The notes beneath the pieces are model-generated. The model worked only from the letters and a program-made list of their open reading frames with translations, was not told the DNA's origin and did no database searches. Below, one piece after another: positions 1-6,343 of a stretch of 20,656 bases of DNA. Positions within the stretch are counted from its first letter, which is position 1. Every line of letters begins with the position of its first letter. The DNA comes from JACVRM01 sp046262315 (GTDB lineage Bacteria > Actinomycetota > Thermoleophilia > Gaiellales > Gaiellaceae): assembly GCA_046262315.1 (NCBI GenBank), contig JBHEMZ010000011.1, forward strand, positions 1-20,656, written 5' to 3'. A program made the position numbers and the translations under genes.

Positions 1-56
1 GGAATCAACGGCTCGACCAGGTGCCACAACTCGTCGCTGACCAACGGCCTCGCCAT
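1..56 (-). CDS. IS5-type transposase, N-terminal fragment cut by window edge
   Basis: Reading the minus strand from the ATG at 56-54 gives MARPLVSDELWHLVEPLIP. This is the typical opening of IS5-family DDE transposases (the DUF4096-like N-terminal segment). Only 18 full codons are present and the rest lies beyond position 1. Upstream, on the minus strand, an AAAGGATGGG stretch could act as a ribosome binding site. The catalytic DDE core is not visible, so activity cannot be judged. The element's outer end should lie somewhere in roughly 60-150, but no terminal repeat can be confirmed because the partner end is outside the window. The family call rests on a short but characteristic motif. Confidence 0.75.
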   Translation of the reverse strand, partial: MARPLVSDELWHLVEPLI

Positions 57-153
57 CTGCGCCCCATCCTTTCAATCGAGGTGGACGCAGCTGCATTCGC
101 CCTCAAGCCCGGGGACCCTTCTTTTCGTTAGGCGCTCTTAGCGACCCTCTTCC

Positions 154-211
154 ACGACGAAGGCCCGAGGGCTTGGGTCTGCGGCCCACCCAGCCCCCGG
201 GCTTTCGTCGT
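154..211. terminator. Strong hairpin, orphan terminator-like element
   Basis: ACGACGAAGGCCCGAGGGCT at 154-173 pairs with a nearly perfect reverse complement ending at 211. The stem is about 24 bp with a few mismatches, around a short loop. It resembles a rho-independent terminator, although no long T tract follows in either direction (AAAGCTTGT follows on the plus strand). No gene in the window ends here, so it probably served a gene now separated by the IS5-type insertion. It could also be a structural part of the element's flank. Confidence 0.5.
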
Positions 212-336
212 AAAGCTTGTCGCTTCGACCTCGTGCCGGTCTGGCGGGAACCGGGGTGGCGAGGCAAGCCGGACTATAAGAGCCCTGTCCGCAGAAGTCA
301 AGTACCTCGATCAAGTGATCTTGGTATCGGATAGTT

Positions 337-419
337 CACTTCACTTTGCTTCTGGGCATGCCCCTTTTGAGGGATGTCCTAAAGAGACACCTTGCATATA
401 GGTGAAGTGTGCGCTTCAC
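337..419. promoter_or_regulatory. Candidate operator: repeated CACTTCAC half-sites
   Basis: The octamer CACTTCAC occurs at 337-344 and again, inverted, at 402-409. The second copy is one arm of a palindrome in which GTGAAG (402-407) and CTTCAC (414-419) are separated by six bases. The sites lie just upstream of the GTG at 435 that I favour as the regulator start, a typical position for an autoregulatory operator of an XRE-family protein. Binding by that protein is an inference. Confidence 0.35.
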
Positions 420-434
420 TACGACCGACGCCCC

Positions 435-1778
435 GTGACGCAGATCGCACGCACCCGATCCGATCGTGGGCCCCGCCCGGGCTCGCGGCTCGGCGACCGG
501 TTGCGCCAGCTGCGGATCGCTTCCGGCCTGACGCAGAGCGAGCTCGCCGGCGACCGCTTCTCCAAGGAGTACGTCAGCCAGATCGAACGCGGGAAGACTC
601 GCCCCACGCAGGAAACGATCGACTGGCTCGCGGCGAGGCTCGCGGTCGACGCCGGCTACCTGGCGAGCGGCGTGTCTTCCGACGATCGGGGCCGCGTCGA
701 AGCCGCGCTGGCCCGCGCCGACGCGCTCTCGCATGCTCGACGCCCCGACGAGGCGCTCGAGGAGTACAGCCGCATCTCGCGGTTCGTGCAGGCGACCGCC
801 TCGGTCGAGCTCGAGGTCCGAGCCCTGTCGGGGGAGGCGTGGGCGCGCCAGCTCGGCGGCGACGTGCGCGGTGCGCTCGAGCTCCTCACCCGCGCGCGCG
901 GGCTCGCGGAGGGCGCCGGCTTCTCCGATCTCGACCGGGCCGACGTGCTGTTCCGGCTCGGCGTCTGCCGCTACAAGCTTCAGAGCGTCGCGACCGGCCT
1001 AGGATTGCTCACGGAGGCGCTCAACCTCGCCGAGCGCTCCGAGCTGCCGAGTGATCAGCTGCGCTCGGAAATCCTCGGGTGGCGCTCGCGCTGCTACCGG
1101 CGCCAGCGGGACTACGAGGCGGCGCGCGAGGACGTGGAGCGCGCGCTCGAGCTGTCGCAGGGCATCGAGGACCGGCGGAGCATCGCCAACACGTACTTCC
1201 AGGCGTCGCTCGTCTCCGAGCGCCTCGGCCAGCTCGTACAGGCGCGCGCGTACGCCGAGCGGGCGAAGGCGATCTACGAGCAGCTCGACGACGAGGTGCA
1301 CGTCGGCCGCCTGCTGAACAACCTCGGCGGGCTCAACCACATGCTCGGCCACTCCGAGCGGGCCGTCGAGAATCTGAAGGCGGCGTTCGCCGTCGCCCTC
1401 GAGCACGACACCGACACGGACGCTGCCACGGCCGCGGCGTCGCTCGCCCGGGTGCACCTCGACCGTGGCGACCACGAGGAGTCGGAGCGACTCGCGCACG
1501 AGGCGCTCAAGCTCCTCGGCGACCGAGCCGATTACGTCTACGAGATCGCAGGCTGTCGGCTGACCTTGGGCCGCGCGCTGCTCGAACAGGATCGACTGGA
1601 CGAGGCCGACGAATGTCTTCAGCAAGCCGACGAAAACGCCGCACAGGCTGCGTCGGCGAGCCACAGAGCTGCTGTATGGATCGCCCGCGGGGATCTCGCG
1701 GCGCGCAGGGGGGAAGACCGGACGGCCGCGCGGTACTACCGCCGGGCCGCAGAAGCGCTCCAGGACGTCCGGTTCTAG
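435..1778 (+). CDS. XRE-family HTH regulator with C-terminal TPR array (RRNPP-like architecture)
   Basis: This is a 447-aa cytoplasmic regulator. Residues about 18-75 form an XRE/Cro helix-turn-helix (LRQLRIASGLTQSEL, then KEYVSQIERGKTRPT). Residues about 85-440 are a run of helical tetratricopeptide repeats rich in A/L/E with recurring small-residue positions (for example RAYAERAKAIYEQLDDEVHV). Such regulators use the HTH to bind DNA and the TPR groove to bind a peptide or protein ligand. The GTG at 435 is preferred because the in-frame GTG at 402 lies inside a palindrome and has no ribosome binding site. Starting at 402 would add 11 residues. A 56-codon gene for a secreted repeat peptide begins 17 nt after the stop and is probably co-transcribed, since the first terminator follows that gene. 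Regulator identity is solid. Peptide sensing is inferred from context. Confidence 0.9.
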   Translation: MTQIARTRSDRGPRPGSRLGDRLRQLRIASGLTQSELAGDRFSKEYVSQIERGKTRPTQETIDWLAARLAVDAGYLASGVSSDDRGRVEAALARADALSHARRPDEALEEYSRISRFVQATASVELEVRALSGEAWARQLGGDVRGALELLTRARGLAEGAGFSDLDRADVLFRLGVCRYKLQSVATGLGLLTEALNLAERSELPSDQLRSEILGWRSRCYRRQRDYEAAREDVERALELSQGIEDRRSIANTYFQASLVSERLGQLVQARAYAERAKAIYEQLDDEVHVGRLLNNLGGLNHMLGHSERAVENLKAAFAVALEHDTDTDAATAAASLARVHLDRGDHEESERLAHEALKLLGDRADYVYEIAGCRLTLGRALLEQDRLDEADECLQQADENAAQAASASHRAAVWIARGDLAARRGEDRTAARYYRRAAEALQDVRF

Positions 1779-1795
1779 CGAAAGGAGGTGCGCAG

Positions 1796-1966
1796 ATGAA
1801 GGTCCGCCTCGCACTGGCGTTCGTGATTGCCCTACTCGTCGTAGCGGTGCCGTCGTATGCCGGCTTCGGTATGCACGACGGTCATGATTTCGGCATTGCC
1901 GGCATGCACGACGGTCACGACTTCGGCATGCACGACGGTCACGACTTCGGCGCGGTCGTAGCCTGA
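1796..1966 (+). CDS. Small secreted peptide with three MHDGHDFG repeats (candidate signalling propeptide)
   Basis: This is a 56-aa product with an excellent Shine-Dalgarno (AAAGGAGG at 1781-1788, 7 nt before the ATG). Residues 1-22 form a signal peptide: a positive start (MKVR), a hydrophobic core (LALAFVIALLVVAV) and a PSYA cleavage site. The 34-residue remainder is almost entirely repeats: MHDGHDFG at residues 26-33, 37-44 and 45-52, with a GIAG-type linker and an AVVA tail. It contains no cysteine. It lies 17 nt behind an XRE-TPR regulator and in front of a strong terminator, so the two form a bicistron. That layout is known for RRNPP regulators and their exported peptides. The His/Asp-rich repeats could instead bind metal ions. 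I do not recognise the exact family. The coding call is strong and the function is inference. Confidence 0.85.
   Translation: MKVRLALAFVIALLVVAVPSYAGFGMHDGHDFGIAGMHDGHDFGMHDGHDFGAVVA
1871..1951 (+). repeat. Three 24-bp in-frame coding repeats
   Basis: Units at 1871-1894, 1904-1927 and 1928-1951 each encode MHDGHDFG. Units 2 and 3 are identical in DNA and directly abut. Unit 1 differs at two third-codon positions (CAT/CAC and GAT/GAC), both synonymous, and is separated by nine bases. This pattern fits an older duplication kept at the protein level plus a recent tandem duplication. Confidence 0.9.
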
Positions 1967-2017
1967 CCCCGGATCCGCTCGCCTGCGGAGAAGGTCGGCA
2001 CAAACCGTCCTAGACGG

Positions 2018-2044
2018 AGCCGGGGGCGAAGCCCCCGGCTTTCT
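2018..2044 (+). terminator. Rho-independent terminator after the regulator/peptide pair
   Basis: AGCCGGGGGC at 2018-2027 pairs perfectly with GCCCCCGGCT at 2031-2040 across a GAA loop, followed by TTCT. The 10-bp GC-rich stem lies 51 nt after the peptide stop codon and closes the HTH-TPR/peptide transcription unit. Confidence 0.85.
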
Positions 2045-2065
2045 GTCAGGTGTCAACGCCGCCGC

Positions 2066-2071
2066 TAGAGT
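2066..2071 (+). promoter_or_regulatory. Leaderless-type -10 box (TAGAGT) for the thioredoxin-like lipoprotein
   Basis: TAGAGT fits the actinobacterial -10 consensus TANNNT and ends 7 nt before the ATG at 2079, the spacing expected for a leaderless transcript. No Shine-Dalgarno precedes that ATG. No clear -35 hexamer is visible. Confidence 0.5.
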
Positions 2072-2078
2072 CGAGCGC

Positions 2079-3002
2079 ATGATCCGGCGGGCCGTCTTCC
2101 TCGCGAGCGTCTGCGCCCTCGTCGCCTGCGGCGGCTCCGGCGGAGACGTCTCTGCCGAGAGTTCCAGCGCCCCCAGCGGAACGCTCGAGGCTCTCGCCGA
2201 GCGGCCGGGACCCGAGGTCGCCGTGATCCCGGGAACCGGCGACCACGCGGTCGGCGACATCCGCTTCTCCTTTGCGGTGATCGACGGTCGCGGCCGAGCG
2301 GTCGAGCGCCCGACCGCGCGCGTCTGGGTCGCGCGCAGCCGCGAGCAGCGCCCATTCGAGCGGCTCGTTGCCCGTCTCGAACCGCTCGGCGTCCCCGCGC
2401 GCGAACAGCACGAGCACGACGAGGAGGAGGCCCACGACCTCTACGTCGGGCACGTCCGCGTGGACGAGCCCGGCACGCTCTGGTTCCTCGCCGAGCCGGT
2501 TGGCGGCCGGCGTATCCAGGCGCTCGGCAACCTCGTCGTGAAGCGCGAGCCCGAGTCGCCGCCGCTGGGAGCGAGGGCGCCCGCCTCCGACACTCCCACC
2601 CTCGGGGACGCTCCCATCCGCGAGCTGACGACGCGGACGCCCCCCGACCGCGAGCTCCTCCGCTCCTCGGTCGCCGAGTCCCTGCGGGCGCGGGCGCCGT
2701 TCGTCGTGACGTTCGCAACGCCGAAGTTCTGCTCCAGCCGGACGTGCGGGCCTGTGATGGACGTCGTCGACCGCGTGCGTCGACGCTTCGAGCCGCGCGG
2801 CATCCGCTTCATCCACGTCGAGGTGTACAAGGGCAACGACCCCGCGCGAGGGGTGAACCGCTGGATGGTCGAGTGGGGATTGCCGAGCGAGCCGTGGACG
2901 TTTCTGGTCGGTAGGGATGGCCGGATCAAGGGAAAGTTCGAGGGCTCGCTGTCCGTCCGGGAGCTGACGGAGTCCGTGCGCCGGAGCTTGCTTCCACGTT
3001 GA
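2079..3002 (+). CDS. Thioredoxin-fold lipoprotein with CX4C motif
   Basis: This is a 307-aa envelope protein. The N-terminus is a lipoprotein signal peptide with lipobox L-V-A-C (Cys17), so it should be anchored on the outer face of the membrane. Residues about 45-180 form an unrecognised, probably beta-rich domain with an acidic/His stretch (REQHEHDEEEAHD). Residues about 205-305 form a thioredoxin-like domain: FVVTFATPKFCSSRTCGP, then a PWTFLVGRDGRIKGKFEG segment typical of TlpA/ResA-like folds. The redox cysteines are Cys218 and Cys223 with four residues between them rather than the usual two. It probably acts in extracytoplasmic thiol handling, partner unknown. The sulfurtransferase and SelD genes that follow suggest a shared sulfur/selenium theme. 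The start is supported by the leaderless-type -10 box. Confidence 0.85.
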   Translation: MIRRAVFLASVCALVACGGSGGDVSAESSSAPSGTLEALAERPGPEVAVIPGTGDHAVGDIRFSFAVIDGRGRAVERPTARVWVARSREQRPFERLVARLEPLGVPAREQHEHDEEEAHDLYVGHVRVDEPGTLWFLAEPVGGRRIQALGNLVVKREPESPPLGARAPASDTPTLGDAPIRELTTRTPPDRELLRSSVAESLRARAPFVVTFATPKFCSSRTCGPVMDVVDRVRRRFEPRGIRFIHVEVYKGNDPARGVNRWMVEWGLPSEPWTFLVGRDGRIKGKFEGSLSVRELTESVRRSLLPR

Positions 3003-3056
3003 CCGTGCCGCTGCGCGCCGCGTAGCGTTTCCCGCACGAGAGAAGAGGAGGACGTG

Positions 3057-3902
3057 ATGGCTGGAAACGGATATGCGAAGCCGGTGCTCGTGAACACGGA
3101 CTGGCTCGCGGAGAACCTGGGCGACGAGAAGGTGATCGTGGCGGAGGTGGACGAGAACCCCGACCAGTACGACGAGGGCCACGTTCCCGGTGCGATCAAG
3201 CTGCACTGGCGTGACGACCTCCAGGACGCCGTTGAGCGCGACCTGATCGAGAAGGACGCGTTCGAGCAGCTCATGACCGGGAGCGGGATTTCGAACGACA
3301 CCACCCTCGTGCTCTACGGCGACAAGAACAACTGGTTCGCGGCCTACGCATACTGGTACCTGAAGATCTACGGGCACGAGGACGTTCGCATCCTCGACGG
3401 CGGCCGCCAAAAGTGGCTCGACGAGGGCCGCGAGACGACAACCGAGGTACCCTCGCCTTCGCGCGGGGTTTACACGGCTCAGGATCGCGACGAGTCCATC
3501 CGCGCACGGCGCGATACGGTGCTGGACAGGCTTGGCATGGACGCGCTCGTGGACGTGCGCAGCCCGCAGGAGTACTCCGGCGACCTGATCGCGCCTCCGG
3601 GGTACGAGCAGGAGGGCGCACAGCGCGGCGGGCACATCCCCACGGCGCAGTCGATCCCGTGGGCCTCGGCGGTAAGCGACGACGGCACCTTCAAGCCAGC
3701 CGACGAGCTGCGCAACCTCTACGAGAGCAAAGGCGTGACGGCGGACCGCAGCGTGACCGCCTACTGCCGAATCGGGGAGCGCAGCGCCCACACGTGGTTC
3801 GTACTCCGCGAGCTGCTCGGCTACGAGCGGGTCAAGAACTACGACGGTTCGTGGACCGAGTGGGGAAATCTCGTCGACGTTCCCATCGAGAAAGGCTCCT
3901 GA
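3057..3902 (+). CDS. sseA: Two-domain thiosulfate/3-mercaptopyruvate sulfurtransferase (rhodanese)
   Basis: This 281-aa cytoplasmic enzyme moves a sulfane sulfur from thiosulfate or 3-mercaptopyruvate to an acceptor through a cysteine persulfide. It has the two tandem rhodanese domains of the SseA/CysA family. The inactive N-terminal domain spans about residues 10-130 (DEGHVPGAIKLHW, ILDGGRQKWLDEG). The catalytic domain spans about 155-275 (LVDVRSPQEYSG, then Cys237 in the loop CRIGERS, then NYDGSWTEWG). The loop resembles the CysA/thiosulfate type more than a clear mercaptopyruvate type, so the substrate is uncertain. The ATG at 3057 is chosen over the GTG at 3054 because GAGGAGG ends 5 nt before it. 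SelD follows after 27 nt, suggesting co-transcription. Confidence 0.92.
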   Translation: MAGNGYAKPVLVNTDWLAENLGDEKVIVAEVDENPDQYDEGHVPGAIKLHWRDDLQDAVERDLIEKDAFEQLMTGSGISNDTTLVLYGDKNNWFAAYAYWYLKIYGHEDVRILDGGRQKWLDEGRETTTEVPSPSRGVYTAQDRDESIRARRDTVLDRLGMDALVDVRSPQEYSGDLIAPPGYEQEGAQRGGHIPTAQSIPWASAVSDDGTFKPADELRNLYESKGVTADRSVTAYCRIGERSAHTWFVLRELLGYERVKNYDGSWTEWGNLVDVPIEKGS

Positions 3903-3929
3903 CGTCCCTGTCCGGCGGCGGCGGTTCGC

Positions 3930-4985
3930 GTGAGTGAGGCACCGGTGAGCCGCGTCGAGACGGTTCGGCTCACCGAGTACACGGACTGCGGCGGCTGCGC
4001 GGCGAAGTACTCGGCGGCGCGCCTCGAGCAGCTCCTCGCCGGTCTCGCGCCGCCGTCGGCCGTCGACCTGCTCGTCGGGCTTGCGCCTGCGGACGACGCC
4101 GCTGTCTACCGCCTCGACGACGAGCGTGCGCTGGTTCTGACGGTCGACTTCTTTCCGCCGATCGTGGACGATCCCGGCGACTTTGGCGCGATCGCGGCGA
4201 CCAACGCGCTCAGCGACGTGTTCGCCATGGGCGGTACCCCGCTCGTGGCTGCCTCGATCGCCGTATTCCCGGAGGAGCTGCCGGCCGAGGCGGTCTCCGC
4301 CGTGCTCGCGAGCGCGGCGACGACCGTCGCTGAGGCGGGCGCAGTGCTTGCGGGCGGGCACACGCTGCGCGATGCCGAGCCGAAGTACGGGCTCGCGGTG
4401 GTGGGCACGGTCAGGCCGGATGCGCTCTGGACGAAAGCCGGGGCCCGTCCGGGCGACGCGCTCTACGTAACGAAGCCGCTGGGGACGGGCCTCGTCGTGC
4501 ACGGCGCGAAGCGCAGCCTCGCCGATTCGGAGGCGCTCTCCGAGGCGGTGGGCTGGATGCGGATGCTGAGCCGTTCGGCCGCCGACGCTCTCCGGCCGCT
4601 CGAGCCGGGCGCGGTCACGGACGTGACGGGCTTCGGCCTGCTCGGGCACGCGTGGGAGATCGCGTCGCGAAGCGGCGTGCGTGTGGTGCTCGAATCTGGG
4701 CGCCTTCCGGCGCTCTCCGCCGCGCTCGACGTCGCGGGTGCGGGTGAGCGCACGGGCGGCGATAGCCGCAACCGCGACTTCGCCGGGCCACACGTCGAGG
4801 TCGGCGGCGTGTCCGAGGAGCTCGTCGCGCTTGCGTACGACCCCCAGACGGCGGGCGGGCTGCTCGTCTCGCTGCCCGAGGCGCGCGCCGAGCAGCTCGA
4901 GCGCGCCTTCGGCAAGCGTGGACTTTTCCTTCGCCGCATCGGCTCGGTTGAGCCCGGCTCGGGCGTGCTGTTGCGGCCCAGCTAG
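3930..4985 (+). CDS. selD: Selenide, water dikinase (selenophosphate synthetase)
   Basis: This 351-aa enzyme makes selenophosphate from selenide and ATP, the selenium donor for selenocysteine and selenouridine. The length matches the family. The N-terminal active-site loop reads TDCGGCAAK (Cys20, Cys23, Lys26), so it is a cysteine rather than a selenocysteine form. Other SelD hallmarks are PADDAAVYRL, the DFFPPIVDDP metal-binding stretch, NALSDVFAMGG, AGGHTLRDAEPKYGLAV, the TDVTGFGLLGH loop and DPQTAGGLL near the end. The GTG start has only a weak purine-rich upstream site. It lies 27 nt after the sulfurtransferase. No selA, selB, selC or selenouridine synthase is seen in this window, so the use made of selenophosphate is unknown. 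Confidence 0.95.
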   Translation: MSEAPVSRVETVRLTEYTDCGGCAAKYSAARLEQLLAGLAPPSAVDLLVGLAPADDAAVYRLDDERALVLTVDFFPPIVDDPGDFGAIAATNALSDVFAMGGTPLVAASIAVFPEELPAEAVSAVLASAATTVAEAGAVLAGGHTLRDAEPKYGLAVVGTVRPDALWTKAGARPGDALYVTKPLGTGLVVHGAKRSLADSEALSEAVGWMRMLSRSAADALRPLEPGAVTDVTGFGLLGHAWEIASRSGVRVVLESGRLPALSAALDVAGAGERTGGDSRNRDFAGPHVEVGGVSEELVALAYDPQTAGGLLVSLPEARAEQLERAFGKRGLFLRRIGSVEPGSGVLLRPS

Positions 4986-5003
4986 CGCCCCTTGAACCAG
5001 CAT

Positions 5004-5009
5004 TAGACT
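5004..5009 (+). promoter_or_regulatory. Leaderless-type -10 box (TAGACT)
   Basis: TAGACT matches TANNNT and ends 6 nt before the ATG at 5016, which has no Shine-Dalgarno. It lies just after the selD stop, so the amidohydrolase unit probably has its own promoter. No clear -35 element is seen. Confidence 0.5.
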
Positions 5010-5015
5010 CGTTCC

Positions 5016-5120
5016 ATGGCGGCGCGCGCGGACGCGCTCGAGGCGGCGTTCGAGCTACGAGTGTTCCTCGTCCGGTGGATCGGTCGCGTCGAGTCCATAT
5101 CGGAGGTTCAGCTCGAGTGA
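5016..5120 (+). CDS. 34-codon leaderless-type small ORF overlapping the amidohydrolase start
   Basis: The ATG at 5016 opens a 34-aa frame with an amphipathic, possibly helical product (MAARADALEAAFELRVFLV is its first half). It ends in TGA at 5118-5120, overlapping the GTG at 5117 of the next gene as GTGA. A TANNNT box precedes the ATG by 6 nt. I do not recognise the product. It may be a genuine small protein, or a leader ORF whose translation carries ribosomes to the amidohydrolase start, which lacks a good binding site of its own. The support is positional only. Confidence 0.4.
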   Translation: MAARADALEAAFELRVFLVRWIGRVESISEVQLE

Positions 5121-6220
5121 GGCGGCTGCTGGCGCTGGTCGCGCTTCTCGCGGCCTGCGGAGCGTGCGCGGGCGACGACGACGAAGCTGACCTGGTGATC
5201 AGAGCGGCGCGTGTCTTCGACGGCACGCGCATGGTGGCCGACGCGTCGGTGGTCGTGCGCGACCGGCGTATCGCAGCGGTCGGGCGGGACGTGGGCGCGG
5301 ACGGGCGGCGGACGATCGAACTCGGTAACGCGACCGTGCTGCCGGGCTTCATCGACCTGCACGTCCACACCGGCGGAAGCTACGAGCTGGTCGACGCGGG
5401 AGTCACGACCGTCCGTGATCTCGGCAACTCTCGCTACCTCATCGGTGTTGCCCGTCGCGGCGAGACGGGGCGCCTGCGCGTGCTCGCGGCCGGGCCGCTG
5501 CTAACGGCGCCGGGCGGCTATCCCGTCCCGGCCTTCGGGCCCGAGACTGCCTTCGAGGTTCGAGGGCCGCGCGCGGCGCGCGAAGCCGTTGCGGGACTCG
5601 CACGGGACGGCGCCGCGGTCATCAAGGTCGCGCTCGAGCCGGGCCTCAACGGCGACTGGCCGATGCTGACGCCGAGCGAGGTTCGCGCGATCGTCTCGGC
5701 GGCCCACCGGCGCGACCTGCGCGTGACGGCGCATGTGACCGACGAGCGAGGTGCCGGCCTTGCGCTCGCCGGCGGCGTCGACGAGCTCGCGCACATGCCG
5801 TGCCGGCAGGAGGCTCCGGATGTCATGCGTGCGCTCGCGGGCCGAGGGATCGAGATAGTCGGCACGCTCCGTGTCGTCGCAGACGTTTGCCCGTACGGCG
5901 GAGAGAACGCGAGGGTCTTCGTCGCGGCAGGCGGGCGCCTGCTCTACGGCAGCGACTGGAGTCTCGAAGCACCGGTCGCGATCAATCCGAGCGAGATCCG
6001 GCTGATGATCGAGGCGGGTCTCACGCCGCTCGAGGTGCTGCGGACGGCCACGGCGGTGGCGGGTCGCTATCTCGGCCTGGAGCCGCTCGGTCAGCTGGTC
6101 GAGGGCGCGCCCGCAGATCTGTTCGCCGTCCGCGGCGACCCGCTCGCCGACCGCAGCGTGCTCTCGGAGCCCGTACTGGTTGTCGCAGACGGCGAGCTCA
6201 TCGTGGACACCGGCGGCTGA
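5117..6220 (+). CDS. Amidohydrolase-superfamily lipoprotein (imidazolonepropionase/prolidase-like)
   Basis: This 367-aa metal-dependent hydrolase is exported as a lipoprotein. Starting at GTG 5117 gives MRRLLALVALLAAC with lipobox L-A-A-C (Cys14). The longer in-frame start at 5075 would bury this signal behind 14 residues. After the small beta-sandwich (VIRAARVFDGTRMV) comes the TIM-barrel core with the expected metal ligands: His82 and His84 in DLHVHTGG, a Lys in AAVIKVAL, His206 in VTAHVT, His226 in ELAHMP and Asp280 in YGSDWS. The end has the typical G-x-L-x-x-G-x-x-A-D-L segment (GQLVEGAPADLFAV). The substrate cannot be told from sequence. Relatives cleave cyclic amides or X-Pro peptides. 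It overlaps the preceding 34-codon ORF by GTGA. Confidence 0.88.
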   Translation: MRRLLALVALLAACGACAGDDDEADLVIRAARVFDGTRMVADASVVVRDRRIAAVGRDVGADGRRTIELGNATVLPGFIDLHVHTGGSYELVDAGVTTVRDLGNSRYLIGVARRGETGRLRVLAAGPLLTAPGGYPVPAFGPETAFEVRGPRAAREAVAGLARDGAAVIKVALEPGLNGDWPMLTPSEVRAIVSAAHRRDLRVTAHVTDERGAGLALAGGVDELAHMPCRQEAPDVMRALAGRGIEIVGTLRVVADVCPYGGENARVFVAAGGRLLYGSDWSLEAPVAINPSEIRLMIEAGLTPLEVLRTATAVAGRYLGLEPLGQLVEGAPADLFAVRGDPLADRSVLSEPVLVVADGELIVDTGG

Positions 6221-6343
6221 CCGCGGCGCGCGACTGTTTGGTACGAATTGTGCGACGCTGCCCATGGATGCGGGCGAGCGGGAAAGGGCGGTCACAGGTG
6301 CGGTCGTCGTCACTCCGGGCGCGCCGCTGCCAAGCTTGCGAAC

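Larger units (their letters stand above)
57..434. other. Intergenic region upstream of the HTH-TPR regulator
   Basis: No convincing gene lies here. The region holds the outer end of the IS5-type element, a strong hairpin at 154-211, a TATAAG hexamer at 275-280 that could be part of a promoter, and the CTTCAC-type repeats at 337-344 and 402-419 described separately. A 132-codon minus-strand reading frame over 336-734 has low-complexity composition and overlaps the regulator. I do not consider it a gene. Confidence 0.6.

Noticed and set aside
1871..1951. CRISPR-like direct repeats
   Set aside because: The repeats are 24-bp in-frame codons with no spacers of regular length, inside a signal-peptide ORF.
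2046..5003. A 985-codon open frame on the minus strand
   Set aside because: It lies antisense to three well-supported genes (lipoprotein, sulfurtransferase, selD). Its Arg/Val/Ala/His-rich composition is typical of antisense shadows in GC-rich DNA, and no domain is recognisable.
4986..5120. Possible selenocysteine tRNA (selC) after selD
   Set aside because: I looked for acceptor-stem pairing, a long extra arm, a T-loop and a UCA anticodon and could not assemble them. The stretch instead carries a -10-like box and a short open frame.
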